A stretch of DNA of 35,245 nt from an uncultured Opitutia bacterium. GTDB lineage: Bacteria; Verrucomicrobiota; Verrucomicrobiia; Opitutales; Opitutaceae. The notes below the pieces were generated by a model, which worked only from the letters and a program-made list of their open reading frames with translations, was not told where the DNA came from and did not search any database. Of this stretch, positions 1 to 7,528 are shown in pieces. The stretch covers positions 1 to 35,245 of the forward strand of contig CAIPZZ010000226.1 of assembly GCA_903869665.1 (NCBI GenBank), in the 5' to 3' direction. Positions within the stretch are counted from its first letter, which is position 1. Each line of letters opens with the position of its first letter. Made by a program: the position numbers and the translations under genes.

Positions 1-50
1 CCCTGACGGGCGCGGGTTGAAGCTTAGGGCGGATGCGGTGCGCGGCCGGC

Positions 51-1070
51 TCAGAAGTGGACCTGGTAGGACGTGGCGATCCAGAGGCTGGCGGCCTGGC
101 CGACCGTGGTCGCGTTGGCCGAGATCGAGAACAGGCCACGGCCCGTGTCGTATTCAAAGCCGAGCGTGCCGCGCGCCCAATCCTGACGCTGGCGCTGGCC
201 GGGCGTCGTCACCGAGCCGATGCCGGGGCCGAAGTCCGCCGTCGTCGAGGCGCTCGTATCCTGGAAGCGGTGCACGCCTTCTAGCGTTCCGACCAGGCGC
301 AGGTTGGCGCGGAGATCGTAGGCGCTGTTGACGCCCACGGACACCTCGGAAGCGAGGTCCTTGCGGCCGGCGATGATGGCGGGGAAGCCGCCGCCGGTCT
401 CGGCATATGTCGGCGTGCTCGTCTGCGCGATGGTGCCCTTCACATAGGGCGTGAAGGCGATGCCGTGCAGCGTGAGCGCATTCTCCCAGTCGGCGCGGAG
501 CGCGCCGCCGACGGTGTGCGCGTCAAACGCGGCCGTGGAAGCGTCGGGCGTGCCGGCGTTCAGGTAGCCGCGGCGGATGTCCAGCGAGTTGAGCTGGTAG
601 AAGCCCGTGAGCGTGACCCAGACCGCGCGGTTGGGCAGCTGGGCGATCAGGTCGGCGATCAAGTAGATACCGTCAAGGCTGGTCTCGCCCGCCACCGGTG
701 TGTGCTGCGTGGCAGTGGTCTTGCCGAGGGCCAAGTTGGCCTGGAGCTTGCCGAAATTGCGGCCCACGCCGATCTCGCCGACGCTCAGCTCGCCGTCGCG
801 GCTAGCGTGCTCGTCCGCGCCGAAGTCTCCGGCGGCCCATGCGGTGAACTTGCCCTCGGGCACGCGGCGCGAGAGCGGGTGGCCGTGCGCGCCGTTGAGC
901 ATCGTCCAGCCCGCGTCCGTCGCCAAGCTCAGCGAGTTCGCCGTGCTCAGAAGGCCGACCTGCAGGTCGGCGAGCGTGATCGCGACCGGCGCCGCGCCGC
1001 CACGCGCGATGAACGGGGCATAGTTCGCGTCAGATCCGAGATTGCCCACCACCACGGAGACATGCTCCAA
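51..1070 (-). CDS. Autotransporter beta-barrel domain protein, probably 5'-truncated
   Basis: The translation (339 aa) looks like the C-terminal translocator barrel of a type V autotransporter. It has many amphipathic beta strands, Gly/aromatic turns such as FTAWAAGDFG and VGEIGVGRNFG, and ends in a strand closing with Phe (YQVHF), the usual signal for outer-membrane insertion by BAM. There is no signal peptide and no passenger domain. The first codon is TTG directly after an in-frame TAG, and only 44 bp separate it from the stop of nadC. An ATG at 902 is another possible start, but using it would remove barrel-linker sequence. I infer a remnant of a longer autotransporter whose 5' part was deleted or replaced. 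A functional standalone barrel is less likely, because nothing would carry it across the inner membrane. The fold assignment is by pattern only. Confidence 0.6.
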   Translation of the reverse strand: MEHVSVVVGNLGSDANYAPFIARGGAAPVAITLADLQVGLLSTANSLSLATDAGWTMLNGAHGHPLSRRVPEGKFTAWAAGDFGADEHASRDGELSVGEIGVGRNFGKLQANLALGKTTATQHTPVAGETSLDGIYLIADLIAQLPNRAVWVTLTGFYQLNSLDIRRGYLNAGTPDASTAAFDAHTVGGALRADWENALTLHGIAFTPYVKGTIAQTSTPTYAETGGGFPAIIAGRKDLASEVSVGVNSAYDLRANLRLVGTLEGVHRFQDTSASTTADFGPGIGSVTTPGQRQRQDWARGTLGFEYDTGRGLFSISANATTVGQAASLWIATSYQVHF

Positions 1071-1114
1071 CTACCGCGAGTAGGTGGCTCGCCTAATCCG
1101 AAATCCCGAAAATT

Positions 1115-2047
1115 CTATGCGCGCCAATCGAGGCCGATATCGGCCCACGAGCTGTGGTGGACCAGCGCACCGGTCGAGACGAAGTCGAGACCGAGGCCGG
1201 CGTAGCGCGGGAGAGATTTCAGCGTGATACCGCCACTGGCCTCGGTGAGCGCGTGGCCCGCGATAAGCGCGACGGCACGGCGGATTTGTGCGGGGGCGAA
1301 ATTGTCGAGGAGGATCACATCGGCCCCGGCGTCGAGGACGGGCGGGATTTGCGCGAGGGAGTCCACCTCGACTTCGACGGGAAGGGCCGGGGCAGATTTT
1401 TTCGCGCGCGCCACGGCGGCGGCAAGGTCACCGGATGCACCAAGCAGCGCGAGGTGGTTGTCCTTGAGCATGACGCGGTCGAAGAGGCCGAGCCGGTGAT
1501 TCCAGCCGCCGCCGCAGGCGACGGCATATTTTTCCAGCATGCGGTGGCCGGGGGTGGTCTTGCGGGTGTCGAGTAGGCGCGTGCGGCCGGGGCCGAGGGC
1601 GGTGACGTGACGCGCGGTGTGGGTGGCGATGCCGCTGAGACGTTGGAGAAAATTCAGGATGACGCGCTCGGCGGCGAGGAGCGTGCGCGGGTCGCCGGTG
1701 AGGGTGGCGAGCACGCCGCTGGCCGGCACAGCGCGGCCGTCGCGCGCGTGGAGTTTCACCGTGGCGCGGCCCGCATAGGCGGCGAGGATGAGCGGGATGA
1801 GCGGGAGGCCGCAGGCGATGAGCGGGGTGCGGGCGACGAGGTCGGCGCGGGCTGAACGGATGCGGGCAGGATGCCCGTGCCACGCGAGAGCAGAGGTGGA
1901 AAGGTCTCCGGTGAGGCGGGGTTTCACGCGGAGGCCGAGGCCGGCGAGATCCTCGTCGCGCGCCATCGCGACGAGCCGGCGCAGGTAGGTGGGATCGAGG
2001 TCGGCCCAAGCGAGGCGGTGGAGCAGGGTTTTGATGGCGGCAGGCAT
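1115..2047 (-). CDS. nadC: Nicotinate-nucleotide diphosphorylase (carboxylating), NadC
   Basis: Quinolinate phosphoribosyltransferase converts quinolinate and PRPP to nicotinate mononucleotide, CO2 and PPi in cytoplasmic de novo NAD synthesis. The 310-aa product has normal family length. Family blocks seen in order are NFLQRLSGIAT, LLDTRKTTPGHR, KYAVACGGGWNHRLGL followed by DRVMLKDNH, then VEVEV, ILLDN and EASGGI, which together form the substrate and PRPP site of the alpha/beta barrel. The ATG at 2047 fits the family N-terminus. No Shine-Dalgarno sequence precedes it. The N-terminal domain carries an odd stretch, AWHGHPARI, at about residue 54, where relatives usually have a short IPAD-like loop. 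That stretch is encoded by a dispersed palindromic repeat (listed separately). proA lies 57 bp upstream on the same strand, so the two may be cotranscribed. Confidence 0.95.
   Translation of the reverse strand: MPAAIKTLLHRLAWADLDPTYLRRLVAMARDEDLAGLGLRVKPRLTGDLSTSALAWHGHPARIRSARADLVARTPLIACGLPLIPLILAAYAGRATVKLHARDGRAVPASGVLATLTGDPRTLLAAERVILNFLQRLSGIATHTARHVTALGPGRTRLLDTRKTTPGHRMLEKYAVACGGGWNHRLGLFDRVMLKDNHLALLGASGDLAAAVARAKKSAPALPVEVEVDSLAQIPPVLDAGADVILLDNFAPAQIRRAVALIAGHALTEASGGITLKSLPRYAGLGLDFVSTGALVHHSSWADIGLDWRA
1862..1885. repeat. REP-like palindromic repeat inside nadC
   Basis: On the minus strand this 24-mer pairs a GCGTGGCACGGGC half with a CCTGCCCGC half, so GCGGGCAGG and GCCCGTGCC can fold into an imperfect hairpin. 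Similar GTGGCACGGGC...CCTGCCCGC elements are, to my knowledge, scattered through verrucomicrobial and planctomycete genomes, but I cannot count copies here. It is in frame and adds WHGHPAR to a surface loop of NadC. Only one clear copy is visible in the window. Confidence 0.45.
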
Positions 2048-2063
2048 GGCTTAAATGGGGCAG

Positions 2064-2101
2064 AAATTTTTAACCACGGATTGCAGGGATGCACACGGAT
2101 G
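2064..2101. repeat. CACGGAT-type short tandem repeat between proA and nadC
   Basis: Three CACGGAT-like units (2075-2081, 2084-2090 as CAGGGAT, 2094-2100) follow an AT-rich AAATTTTTAA tract in the proA-nadC gap. The pattern resembles the AACCACGGAT...CACGGAT dispersed intergenic repeat I recall from Verrucomicrobiota and other environmental genomes. It lies just downstream of the proA stop codon and about 17 bp upstream of the nadC start. Its role, if any, is unknown. The similarity is from memory and was not searched. Confidence 0.4.
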
Positions 2102-2104
2102 CTG

Positions 2105-3379
2105 TCACTCCCGCACCTGGCCGGTGCCGTCCACAAGATATTTGTAGCTGCAGAGCTCACGGAGGCCCATGGGGCCGCGAGCGTGGAGGCGGTCGGTGCT
2201 GATGCCGATCTCGGCGCCGAAGCCGAACTCGAAGCCGTCGTTGAAGCGGGTGCTGGCGTTCCAGAGGACGACGGCGCTGTCCACGGCGGCCTGGAAACGG
2301 GCGGCGGTGGCGGGGTCGCGGGTGACGATCGCCTCGCTGTGGCCGGAGCTGTCGCGGTTGATGGTGGCGATGGCGGTGTCGAGCGAGTCCACGACACGGA
2401 CGGCGAGGATGAGGTCGAGAAACTCGGCGGTGAAATCGGCGGGCGTGGCGGCGGTGTGGGCGAGCTTCGCCCTCGCGAGAATCGCGGCGCTCGCGGCGTC
2501 GCACCGGAGCTGAACGTTTTTCGCGAGGAGTGCGGACGCGAGGCGCGGGAGCATGGTCTCGGCGACGGCGGCGTGGACGAGGAGCTGCTCGGCGGCGTTG
2601 CAGACGCCGGGGCGCTGGGTCTTGGCGTTGACGAGAATATGTTCCGCGAGATTGGGGTCGGCGTCCTTGTCCACGTAGATGAAACAGACGCCGGTGTAGT
2701 GCTTGATGACGGGAATGGTGGAGTTGGCCGTGACGTAACGGATGAGGCTCTCGCCGCCGCGGGGGATGATGCAGTGGATGAGCGTGTCGAGCTTCAGCAG
2801 CGTGTTGAGCGCGGCGCGATCAGTGGTCGGAATGAGCTGGACAGCGTCGGCCGGGAGGCCCGCGGCGGTGAGCGCCTGCGAGATGAGCGCCGCGAGCGCG
2901 GTGTTCGTATGGAAGCACTCCTTGCCGCCGCGAAGAATGGCAGCGTTTCCGCTTTTCAGACAGAGGATGGCGCAGTCCACCGTGACGTTGGGGCGCGCTT
3001 CGTAGATGATGCCGATAACGCCGATGGGCACACGGATTTTGCGGATGCGGAGGCCGTTGGGTCGCGTCCAGCCCTCGAGCTCGGCACCGACGGGATCGGG
3101 CAACGCGATGACTTCGCGGACAGATTGGGCGAGGTGGTTGAGTTTCTTTGCGGTGAGGGTGAGACGCTCGCGACTCGCGGCGGCGAGTGCCGTGGCCTCG
3201 GGGGTGGCGAGGTCCTGCGCGTTGGCGGCGAGAAGGGTGGCGTGTGAGGTCTCGATCAGGCCGGCCAGCGCCTCCAGCACGGCGTTTTTTCTCACTGCCG
3301 GCGTCGTTGCGAGCACGAGCGACGCGGCGCGGGCGCGCTGGGCGATGGAAGTGACGAGGCTGGCGAGATCGGCAGGCAT
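2105..3379 (-). CDS. proA: Gamma-glutamyl phosphate reductase, ProA
   Basis: ProA reduces gamma-glutamyl phosphate with NADPH to glutamate-5-semialdehyde, the second step of proline synthesis. The product is 424 aa, normal for the family. Diagnostic segments include PIGVIGIIYEARPNVT, LKSGNAAILRGGKE, the catalytic-cysteine block PGVCNAAEQLLVH, and the C-terminal GPMGLRELCSYKY. I chose the ATG at 3379 because MPADLASLV starts the usual N-terminal helix. The frame stays open upstream to 3967, but that extension is antisense to tsaB, rich in Arg and Ser, and not family-like. No proB (glutamate 5-kinase) is visible next to it. The gap to nadC is 57 bp. Confidence 0.95.
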   Translation of the reverse strand: MPADLASLVTSIAQRARAASLVLATTPAVRKNAVLEALAGLIETSHATLLAANAQDLATPEATALAAASRERLTLTAKKLNHLAQSVREVIALPDPVGAELEGWTRPNGLRIRKIRVPIGVIGIIYEARPNVTVDCAILCLKSGNAAILRGGKECFHTNTALAALISQALTAAGLPADAVQLIPTTDRAALNTLLKLDTLIHCIIPRGGESLIRYVTANSTIPVIKHYTGVCFIYVDKDADPNLAEHILVNAKTQRPGVCNAAEQLLVHAAVAETMLPRLASALLAKNVQLRCDAASAAILARAKLAHTAATPADFTAEFLDLILAVRVVDSLDTAIATINRDSSGHSEAIVTRDPATAARFQAAVDSAVVLWNASTRFNDGFEFGFGAEIGISTDRLHARGPMGLRELCSYKYLVDGTGQVRE

Positions 3380-3677
3380 GGGCAGAGAGAATGAACGAAT
3401 TAAGCAGCAGGATGGAAGGGATTTCAAGCTGACCAGGACGAAGGTGCCCGACTTTGCCAAGCTATAGCCTCTTTGAGGTCTGCGATGTCTCGCAAAGGGT
3501 CCGTGGCGAGTTGAAACCGGGGGAAGGATCAAAATCAAAGCTGGTGGCCGGATTTGACGAATGCTTCTTCTTGGCCGGATTGCGACGGCATCTTTGTCTT
3601 TGCTAAGCAGGTTGCCGGGAAATTTTAAAGGCGTGTGCATTGACACCCGCCCCGCCAACGAAAGATTGGCCAATGTC
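3380..3677. other. Divergent intergenic region proA / tsaB
   Basis: These roughly 300 bases separate the divergent proA and tsaB starts and are clearly richer in A+T than the flanking genes. I see no convincing ORF, RNA gene or terminator. A perfect TTGACA at 3640-3645 could be a -35 box for tsaB-alr, but the matching -10 at 17-bp spacing (AGATTG) is poor. An upstream in-frame ATG at 3561 would give tsaB a 39-residue extension that lacks family resemblance. Promoters for both directions must lie here, but their positions are not resolved. Confidence 0.4.
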
Positions 3678-4421
3678 ATGCCCAGCCTCCGCCAACTACT
3701 CACCGCGCACCCGGTCGCGCTTCTGCTCGACTCGGCCTCGGCGCGGACGCAGGTCGGGCTGCTGTCGCGGGATCCACGCGAGGCGCAGCGCTGGTTTTCC
3801 AGCGACGACGAGGCGGGCGTGGCGCTGTTCGCCGGCGCGGAGAGCCTGCTGGCCGAGAGCGGACGCCGGATCGCTGACGTGCGAGTGTTCCTGTATTGCG
3901 AGGGTCCAGGCTCGGTGCTCGGAATCCGCACCGCCGCGGTGGCGCTGCGGACGTGGCGCGTGCTCAACCCCGCGCCGGTGTTCGCCTACCGCAGCCTAGA
4001 TCTGGTCGCGCACGCGCTGAGTGACCCGACGGTGAGCGTGATCGCCGACGCGCGCCGCGACTCGTGGCACGCCGCCCGGATCGGCGAGCCCTTGCGCCGC
4101 GTCCCGACGGCGGAGCTGCGCGGCGCGCTCGCGATGCCGGAGCATTTTCGGCACTGGACTCCGCTGCCCGAAAGCGTCCGCCGCACGCCCTACGACGTTT
4201 CCGAGCTGCTGCCCGCGCTGCCCGACGCCGAACTGTTCCGGCCAACGGAAGAGCCCGACGCCTTCCTGCACGATGAGCCAAGCTATGCGACGTGGACACC
4301 GCAGGTGCATCAGGCCGGGGCAGGGGGCAACAAGTCCGTAGCCCTGCAGCAACCGTCTCAAGCGGCCACCTCGGTTGGGGCGCGGGCGTCAGCCAGCACC
4401 TCCCCCACCCTTTCCCCATGA
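3678..4421 (+). CDS. tsaB: tRNA threonylcarbamoyladenosine biosynthesis protein TsaB-like
   Basis: TsaB is the catalytically inactive ASKHA-fold paralogue that scaffolds TsaD/TsaE when threonylcarbamoyl-AMP is transferred to A37 of ANN-decoding tRNAs (t6A). The N-terminal strand VALLLDSASARTQVGLL and the block YCEGPGSVLGIRTAAVALRTW match the TsaB hallmark (usually GPGSFTGLRIG). The product is 247 aa. The ATG at 3678 puts the beta strand where relatives have it. The last 35 or so residues are a low-complexity Gly/Ala/Ser tail that looks like added sequence. The stop TGA overlaps the alr start codon as ATGA (4418-4421), so the two are probably translationally coupled. The family call is strong, and the gene name rests on that homology. 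Confidence 0.82.
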   Translation: MPSLRQLLTAHPVALLLDSASARTQVGLLSRDPREAQRWFSSDDEAGVALFAGAESLLAESGRRIADVRVFLYCEGPGSVLGIRTAAVALRTWRVLNPAPVFAYRSLDLVAHALSDPTVSVIADARRDSWHAARIGEPLRRVPTAELRGALAMPEHFRHWTPLPESVRRTPYDVSELLPALPDAELFRPTEEPDAFLHDEPSYATWTPQVHQAGAGGNKSVALQQPSQAATSVGARASASTSPTLSP

Positions 4422-5566
4422 GCGACGACCACCGCTCCGCCGCACGCTGTCGGGCCGACGTGGATCTGGCCGCGCTCGACCGCAACGTGCGCCTCATCCG
4501 CGCCGCGCTGCCCGCACGCATGGCCTACATCTCCGTCGTCAAGGCCGATGCCTACGGCCACGGCCTGCCGCAAATCGCCGCGCGGCTGATGCACGCAGGC
4601 GTGGATCTCTTCGCCGTGGCCAACCTCGCCGAGGCCGCCGCGCTGCTGGAGACCGGGGCAGGCTGGCCGGTGTTAGTGCTCGGGCCGCTCCTGCCGGGCG
4701 AGGACCGACGCGCGGTGGAGCGCGGCGTGGCCGTCACCGTCTCGTCGGCCGACGAGGCCACACGGCTCAATGCGGCGGCGCGCGCGCTAGGCAAGACGGT
4801 GAGCGTCCACCTAAAAATTGACACTGGCATGGGCCGGGCCGGCGTGTGGCACGAGGAGGCGGCCGGACTGTGGGCAACCATTGCCGCCGCACCGTGCCTG
4901 CGACTCGCGGGCGTGTGCACACATTTCGCCAGCCCGGACGACGACGCGGCGTTCACCACCGAGCAGCGCCGTCGGTTTCTCGCCGCGCTCGCGCTCTGCC
5001 CCGGCCTCGACGCGACAAAACTCCTCGTCCACGCTGATAACAGCGCGGGGCTGGAGACGATGGCCAACGGTGGACCGTTCAACGCGGTGCGCGTGGGCTT
5101 GTTGCAATTTGGCGTGCTGCCGCGCCCAGGTTCATTGCTCGCGGCGGCGCGCACGGAGCCGGTGCTCAGTTTTCACACTCGCATCGGACTGGTGAAAAAA
5201 CTGCCCGCTGGCGCGACCGTGAGCTACGGGCGCACGCACACGCTGCGGCGCGACTCCACCGTGGCCGTGCTCACCGCCGGCTACGGCGACGGTGTGCCGC
5301 GCGCCGCGAGCAACCGCGCGTCCGTGCTCGTGCGCGGCCAACGCTGCCCGGTGCTCGGCCGCGTGACGATGGACCAGACGGTGGTGGACGTAAGCGACGT
5401 GCCGGGCGTGGCCGTCAACGACGAAGCCGTGCTCATCGGCCGACAGGGCGAGGAAGTGATCTCGCTGACTGAGTTCAGCGCGTGGGCGGGCACGATTCCG
5501 TGGGAGACGCTTTGCTCGCTTACCAAGCGCGTGCCGCGCTTTTACCGGGCGTCGTTAGGGGTGTGA
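4418..5566 (+). CDS. alr: Alanine racemase
   Basis: This PLP enzyme interconverts L- and D-alanine to supply D-Ala for peptidoglycan. The 382-aa product has the PLP-lysine motif VVKADAYGHG (Lys42), KIDTGMGRAGV, HADNSAGLE, RVGLLQFGVLP, the C-terminal-domain catalytic tyrosine in AGYGDGVPR (about Tyr289), and LGRVTMDQTVVDV. Both catalytic bases are therefore present. The ATG at 4418 overlaps the tsaB stop, there is no Shine-Dalgarno sequence, and coupling from tsaB is the likely mode of initiation. An in-frame extension back to 4292 would run antiparallel to nothing recognisable and overlap tsaB by 130 bp, so I rejected it. Relatives in other bacteria also sit near cell-wall or tRNA-modification genes, so no special role is implied. 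Confidence 0.95.
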   Translation: MSDDHRSAARCRADVDLAALDRNVRLIRAALPARMAYISVVKADAYGHGLPQIAARLMHAGVDLFAVANLAEAAALLETGAGWPVLVLGPLLPGEDRRAVERGVAVTVSSADEATRLNAAARALGKTVSVHLKIDTGMGRAGVWHEEAAGLWATIAAAPCLRLAGVCTHFASPDDDAAFTTEQRRRFLAALALCPGLDATKLLVHADNSAGLETMANGGPFNAVRVGLLQFGVLPRPGSLLAAARTEPVLSFHTRIGLVKKLPAGATVSYGRTHTLRRDSTVAVLTAGYGDGVPRAASNRASVLVRGQRCPVLGRVTMDQTVVDVSDVPGVAVNDEAVLIGRQGEEVISLTEFSAWAGTIPWETLCSLTKRVPRFYRASLGV

Positions 5567-5774
5567 ACAGCCGCCCGGACATTTTAAATCAATCTATACG
5601 CGGCGAATAATGGGAGGCGGAGGCAGCTCATTCCGGCTCCCCGTCCTCGCTTCGAATGTTTGGCTCCAGTAACGAACCGCCCTAGATCGGCCCCTTTAAA
5701 ATACGCACCGCTCATCTTCGTCCGTCACCCGCTCACGGCTTGCATCGTCTTAGTCACTAGTTAACATCAATCCC

Positions 5775-7391
5775 ATGCCGGACGCCCCCATAGTGCCGCC
5801 ACCCGCCGCGTCACCTTCGAAAACGCGGCTGTCGCCTGTCGAGGCGTGGCAGCCGCTCCCCGCCGCCGAATGGAATCTCGACGCCGCGCGCCACTTGTTG
5901 CGCCGCTCCGGGTGGACCGCCCGGCCCACCGATGTCGCGCAGGCGCTCAAGGACGGCCTCGCCACCACACTTGATCGGCTGTTCCCCGCGAAAGCCGCGC
6001 CGTTTCCGCCCCCGCACGCACTTGTCGAGCTGGAAAACCTCATGTCCGACATGCGGGCGCAGATGAACGCCGCGCCCGCCGGCCCGGGCCGGCAGGCGGC
6101 GCAGGTCGCGCTGAACCAAGATTTCCAACAGGCGGAGCAGGAGCTGATCGTGGGCTGGCTCGATTTTGCCAATCGCCCGGAACGCTCGGCGCAGGAAAAG
6201 TGGGTGCTGTTTCTCGGCGACATCTATGTCATCAGCCAGGAGAAGGTCCGCAACCCGCAGCTCGTCCACCAGCACCAGGCGATCATCCGTGAGCTGGGCT
6301 ACGGCCCCGCGCCCGCGCTGACCAAGGCCGTGTCGCGCTCGCCCGCGATGGTGCAATTTCTCGACCTTGGGCAGAGCCAGCTCGGCGCGCCCAACGAGAA
6401 CTTCGCCCGCGAGTTGTTCGAGCTCTTCACGCTCGGCGAGGGCAACTACACGGAACGCGACATCAAGGAGGCCGCGCGCGCCTTCACCGGCTACCGCCAG
6501 CAGGAGGGCGAGTTTTTCTTTGCGCCCCGCCAGCACGACCCGACGCCAAAAACAGTATTCAACCGCACGGGCAACTTCGACGGCGACGCCGTCATTGACC
6601 TCGTCTATGCGAAACCCGCTGCTGGCGAGTTCGTGCCGCACGAGCTGGCGCGGTTTTACCTGACCGATGACCCGCTGCCGAAGGAGCACCTCGCCATGCT
6701 GGGCGACTGGTGGCGCACGACCGCCCGCTACGATCTGCGGCGTCTCGCGCAGCGTTTTTTTGGCAGCCGACTGTTTTTCGAGCCGGCCTATCGCGGCAAC
6801 TACATCAAGAGCCCGGTGCAGTTTCTGCTCGGACTGCTGCAAGACCTCAACCTCGACCTTGTGCCCGTGCCGCGCCGTGCCGCCGGCCCGCTCCGCCAGA
6901 TGGGCCAAATCCCCTTCCGCCCGCCCAACGTCCGCGGCTGGGTCGGTGGCCGGAACTGGATTAACTCCTCCACGCTCGCCGCGCGCCGCCAAGCAGTCGA
7001 GTTGCTCTTCGCCCCACTCAACGAAAACAACTTCAACGCCGACGAGCGCGAGGCCATCGAGGCCGCACGCAAGGAGGGACGCGGAAATTTCACCTTCGAC
7101 CAGACGCGCTTCGCCAACTTGCTCGACCTCTCCGCCGCCGAGCTGACCGATCAGCTCCTCTCCACCCTCCTTCCGGTCAAGGTGGACGAAGCTTACCGTG
7201 GCATCATCCGCGATTTTCTCGCCGCAACCGGCCCGCTCGACGACACCGCGCCACCACCCGGCCGACGCGGCGCAGGGAGGGGGGCGCGCGCCGGCGGCCC
7301 GCGCGGCGGCGGCGTGCTCGCTCAACGCGTCAACCGCCTCCGCAACGCCCTCGTCACCATCCTCCAGTCACCCGAATACCAGCTCTGCTGA
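5775..7391 (+). CDS. DUF1800 family protein
   Basis: The 538-aa product carries the DUF1800 hallmark NENFARELFELFTLGEGNYTERD followed by an AARAFTGYR-type block. The N-terminal part has AARHLLRRSGW and the C-terminal part has RPPNVRGWVGG and WINSSTLAARR. DUF1800 proteins are common in Planctomycetota and Verrucomicrobiota and are almost always encoded directly before a DUF1501 gene, as here. Their biochemical role is not established. No signal peptide is seen, although the partner has a Tat signal, so co-export is conceivable but not shown. An Arg/Gly/Pro-rich insert lies at about residues 493-515. The 208-bp upstream gap contains AT-rich tracts (5582-5610) but no clear promoter. The frame closes at TGA 7389-7391. 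Confidence 0.88.
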   Translation: MPDAPIVPPPAASPSKTRLSPVEAWQPLPAAEWNLDAARHLLRRSGWTARPTDVAQALKDGLATTLDRLFPAKAAPFPPPHALVELENLMSDMRAQMNAAPAGPGRQAAQVALNQDFQQAEQELIVGWLDFANRPERSAQEKWVLFLGDIYVISQEKVRNPQLVHQHQAIIRELGYGPAPALTKAVSRSPAMVQFLDLGQSQLGAPNENFARELFELFTLGEGNYTERDIKEAARAFTGYRQQEGEFFFAPRQHDPTPKTVFNRTGNFDGDAVIDLVYAKPAAGEFVPHELARFYLTDDPLPKEHLAMLGDWWRTTARYDLRRLAQRFFGSRLFFEPAYRGNYIKSPVQFLLGLLQDLNLDLVPVPRRAAGPLRQMGQIPFRPPNVRGWVGGRNWINSSTLAARRQAVELLFAPLNENNFNADEREAIEAARKEGRGNFTFDQTRFANLLDLSAAELTDQLLSTLLPVKVDEAYRGIIRDFLAATGPLDDTAPPPGRRGAGRGARAGGPRGGGVLAQRVNRLRNALVTILQSPEYQLC

Positions 7392-7419
7392 GCCAAAATT
7401 ATTCTTTCTCGCTCCTCTT

Positions 7420-7488
7420 AATCTTTCTCTTTCTCCCCTCCCCCTTTTTTGACCGAGGAGCCAAACTTTGGCGAGAAAGCGAAAGATT
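7420..7488. repeat. Long imperfect inverted repeat between the DUF1800 and DUF1501 genes
   Basis: The arm at 7420-7435 (AATCTTTCTCTTTCTC) matches the reverse complement of 7473-7488 at 15 of 16 positions, and weaker pairing extends outward to about 7400 and 7510. The 37-nt loop holds a second small palindrome, CCAAACTTTGG (7461-7471). In RNA this would make a purine/pyrimidine-asymmetric stem within the DUF1800-DUF1501 transcript. It could attenuate, stabilise or process the mRNA. It lacks the GC-rich stem plus U-run of an ordinary intrinsic terminator. Confidence 0.55.
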
Positions 7489-7528
7489 TAGAGTAAGAGT
7501 AAAAAGTTCCATAAACTCCGCCACCGCC

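Noticed and set aside
1871-3247. Long plus-strand frame (458 aa) opposite nadC and proA
   Set aside because: It is a Gly/Val/Glu-rich antisense shadow of two well-supported genes; high GC leaves such frames open.
3380-3967. N-terminal extension of ProA up to 3967
   Set aside because: The extra 196 residues are antisense to tsaB and resemble nothing; family length fits the start at 3379.
5811-7325. 504-aa minus-strand frame opposite the DUF1800 gene
   Set aside because: Composition is that of a GC-rich antisense frame and no motif is recognisable; the plus strand has the family signature.
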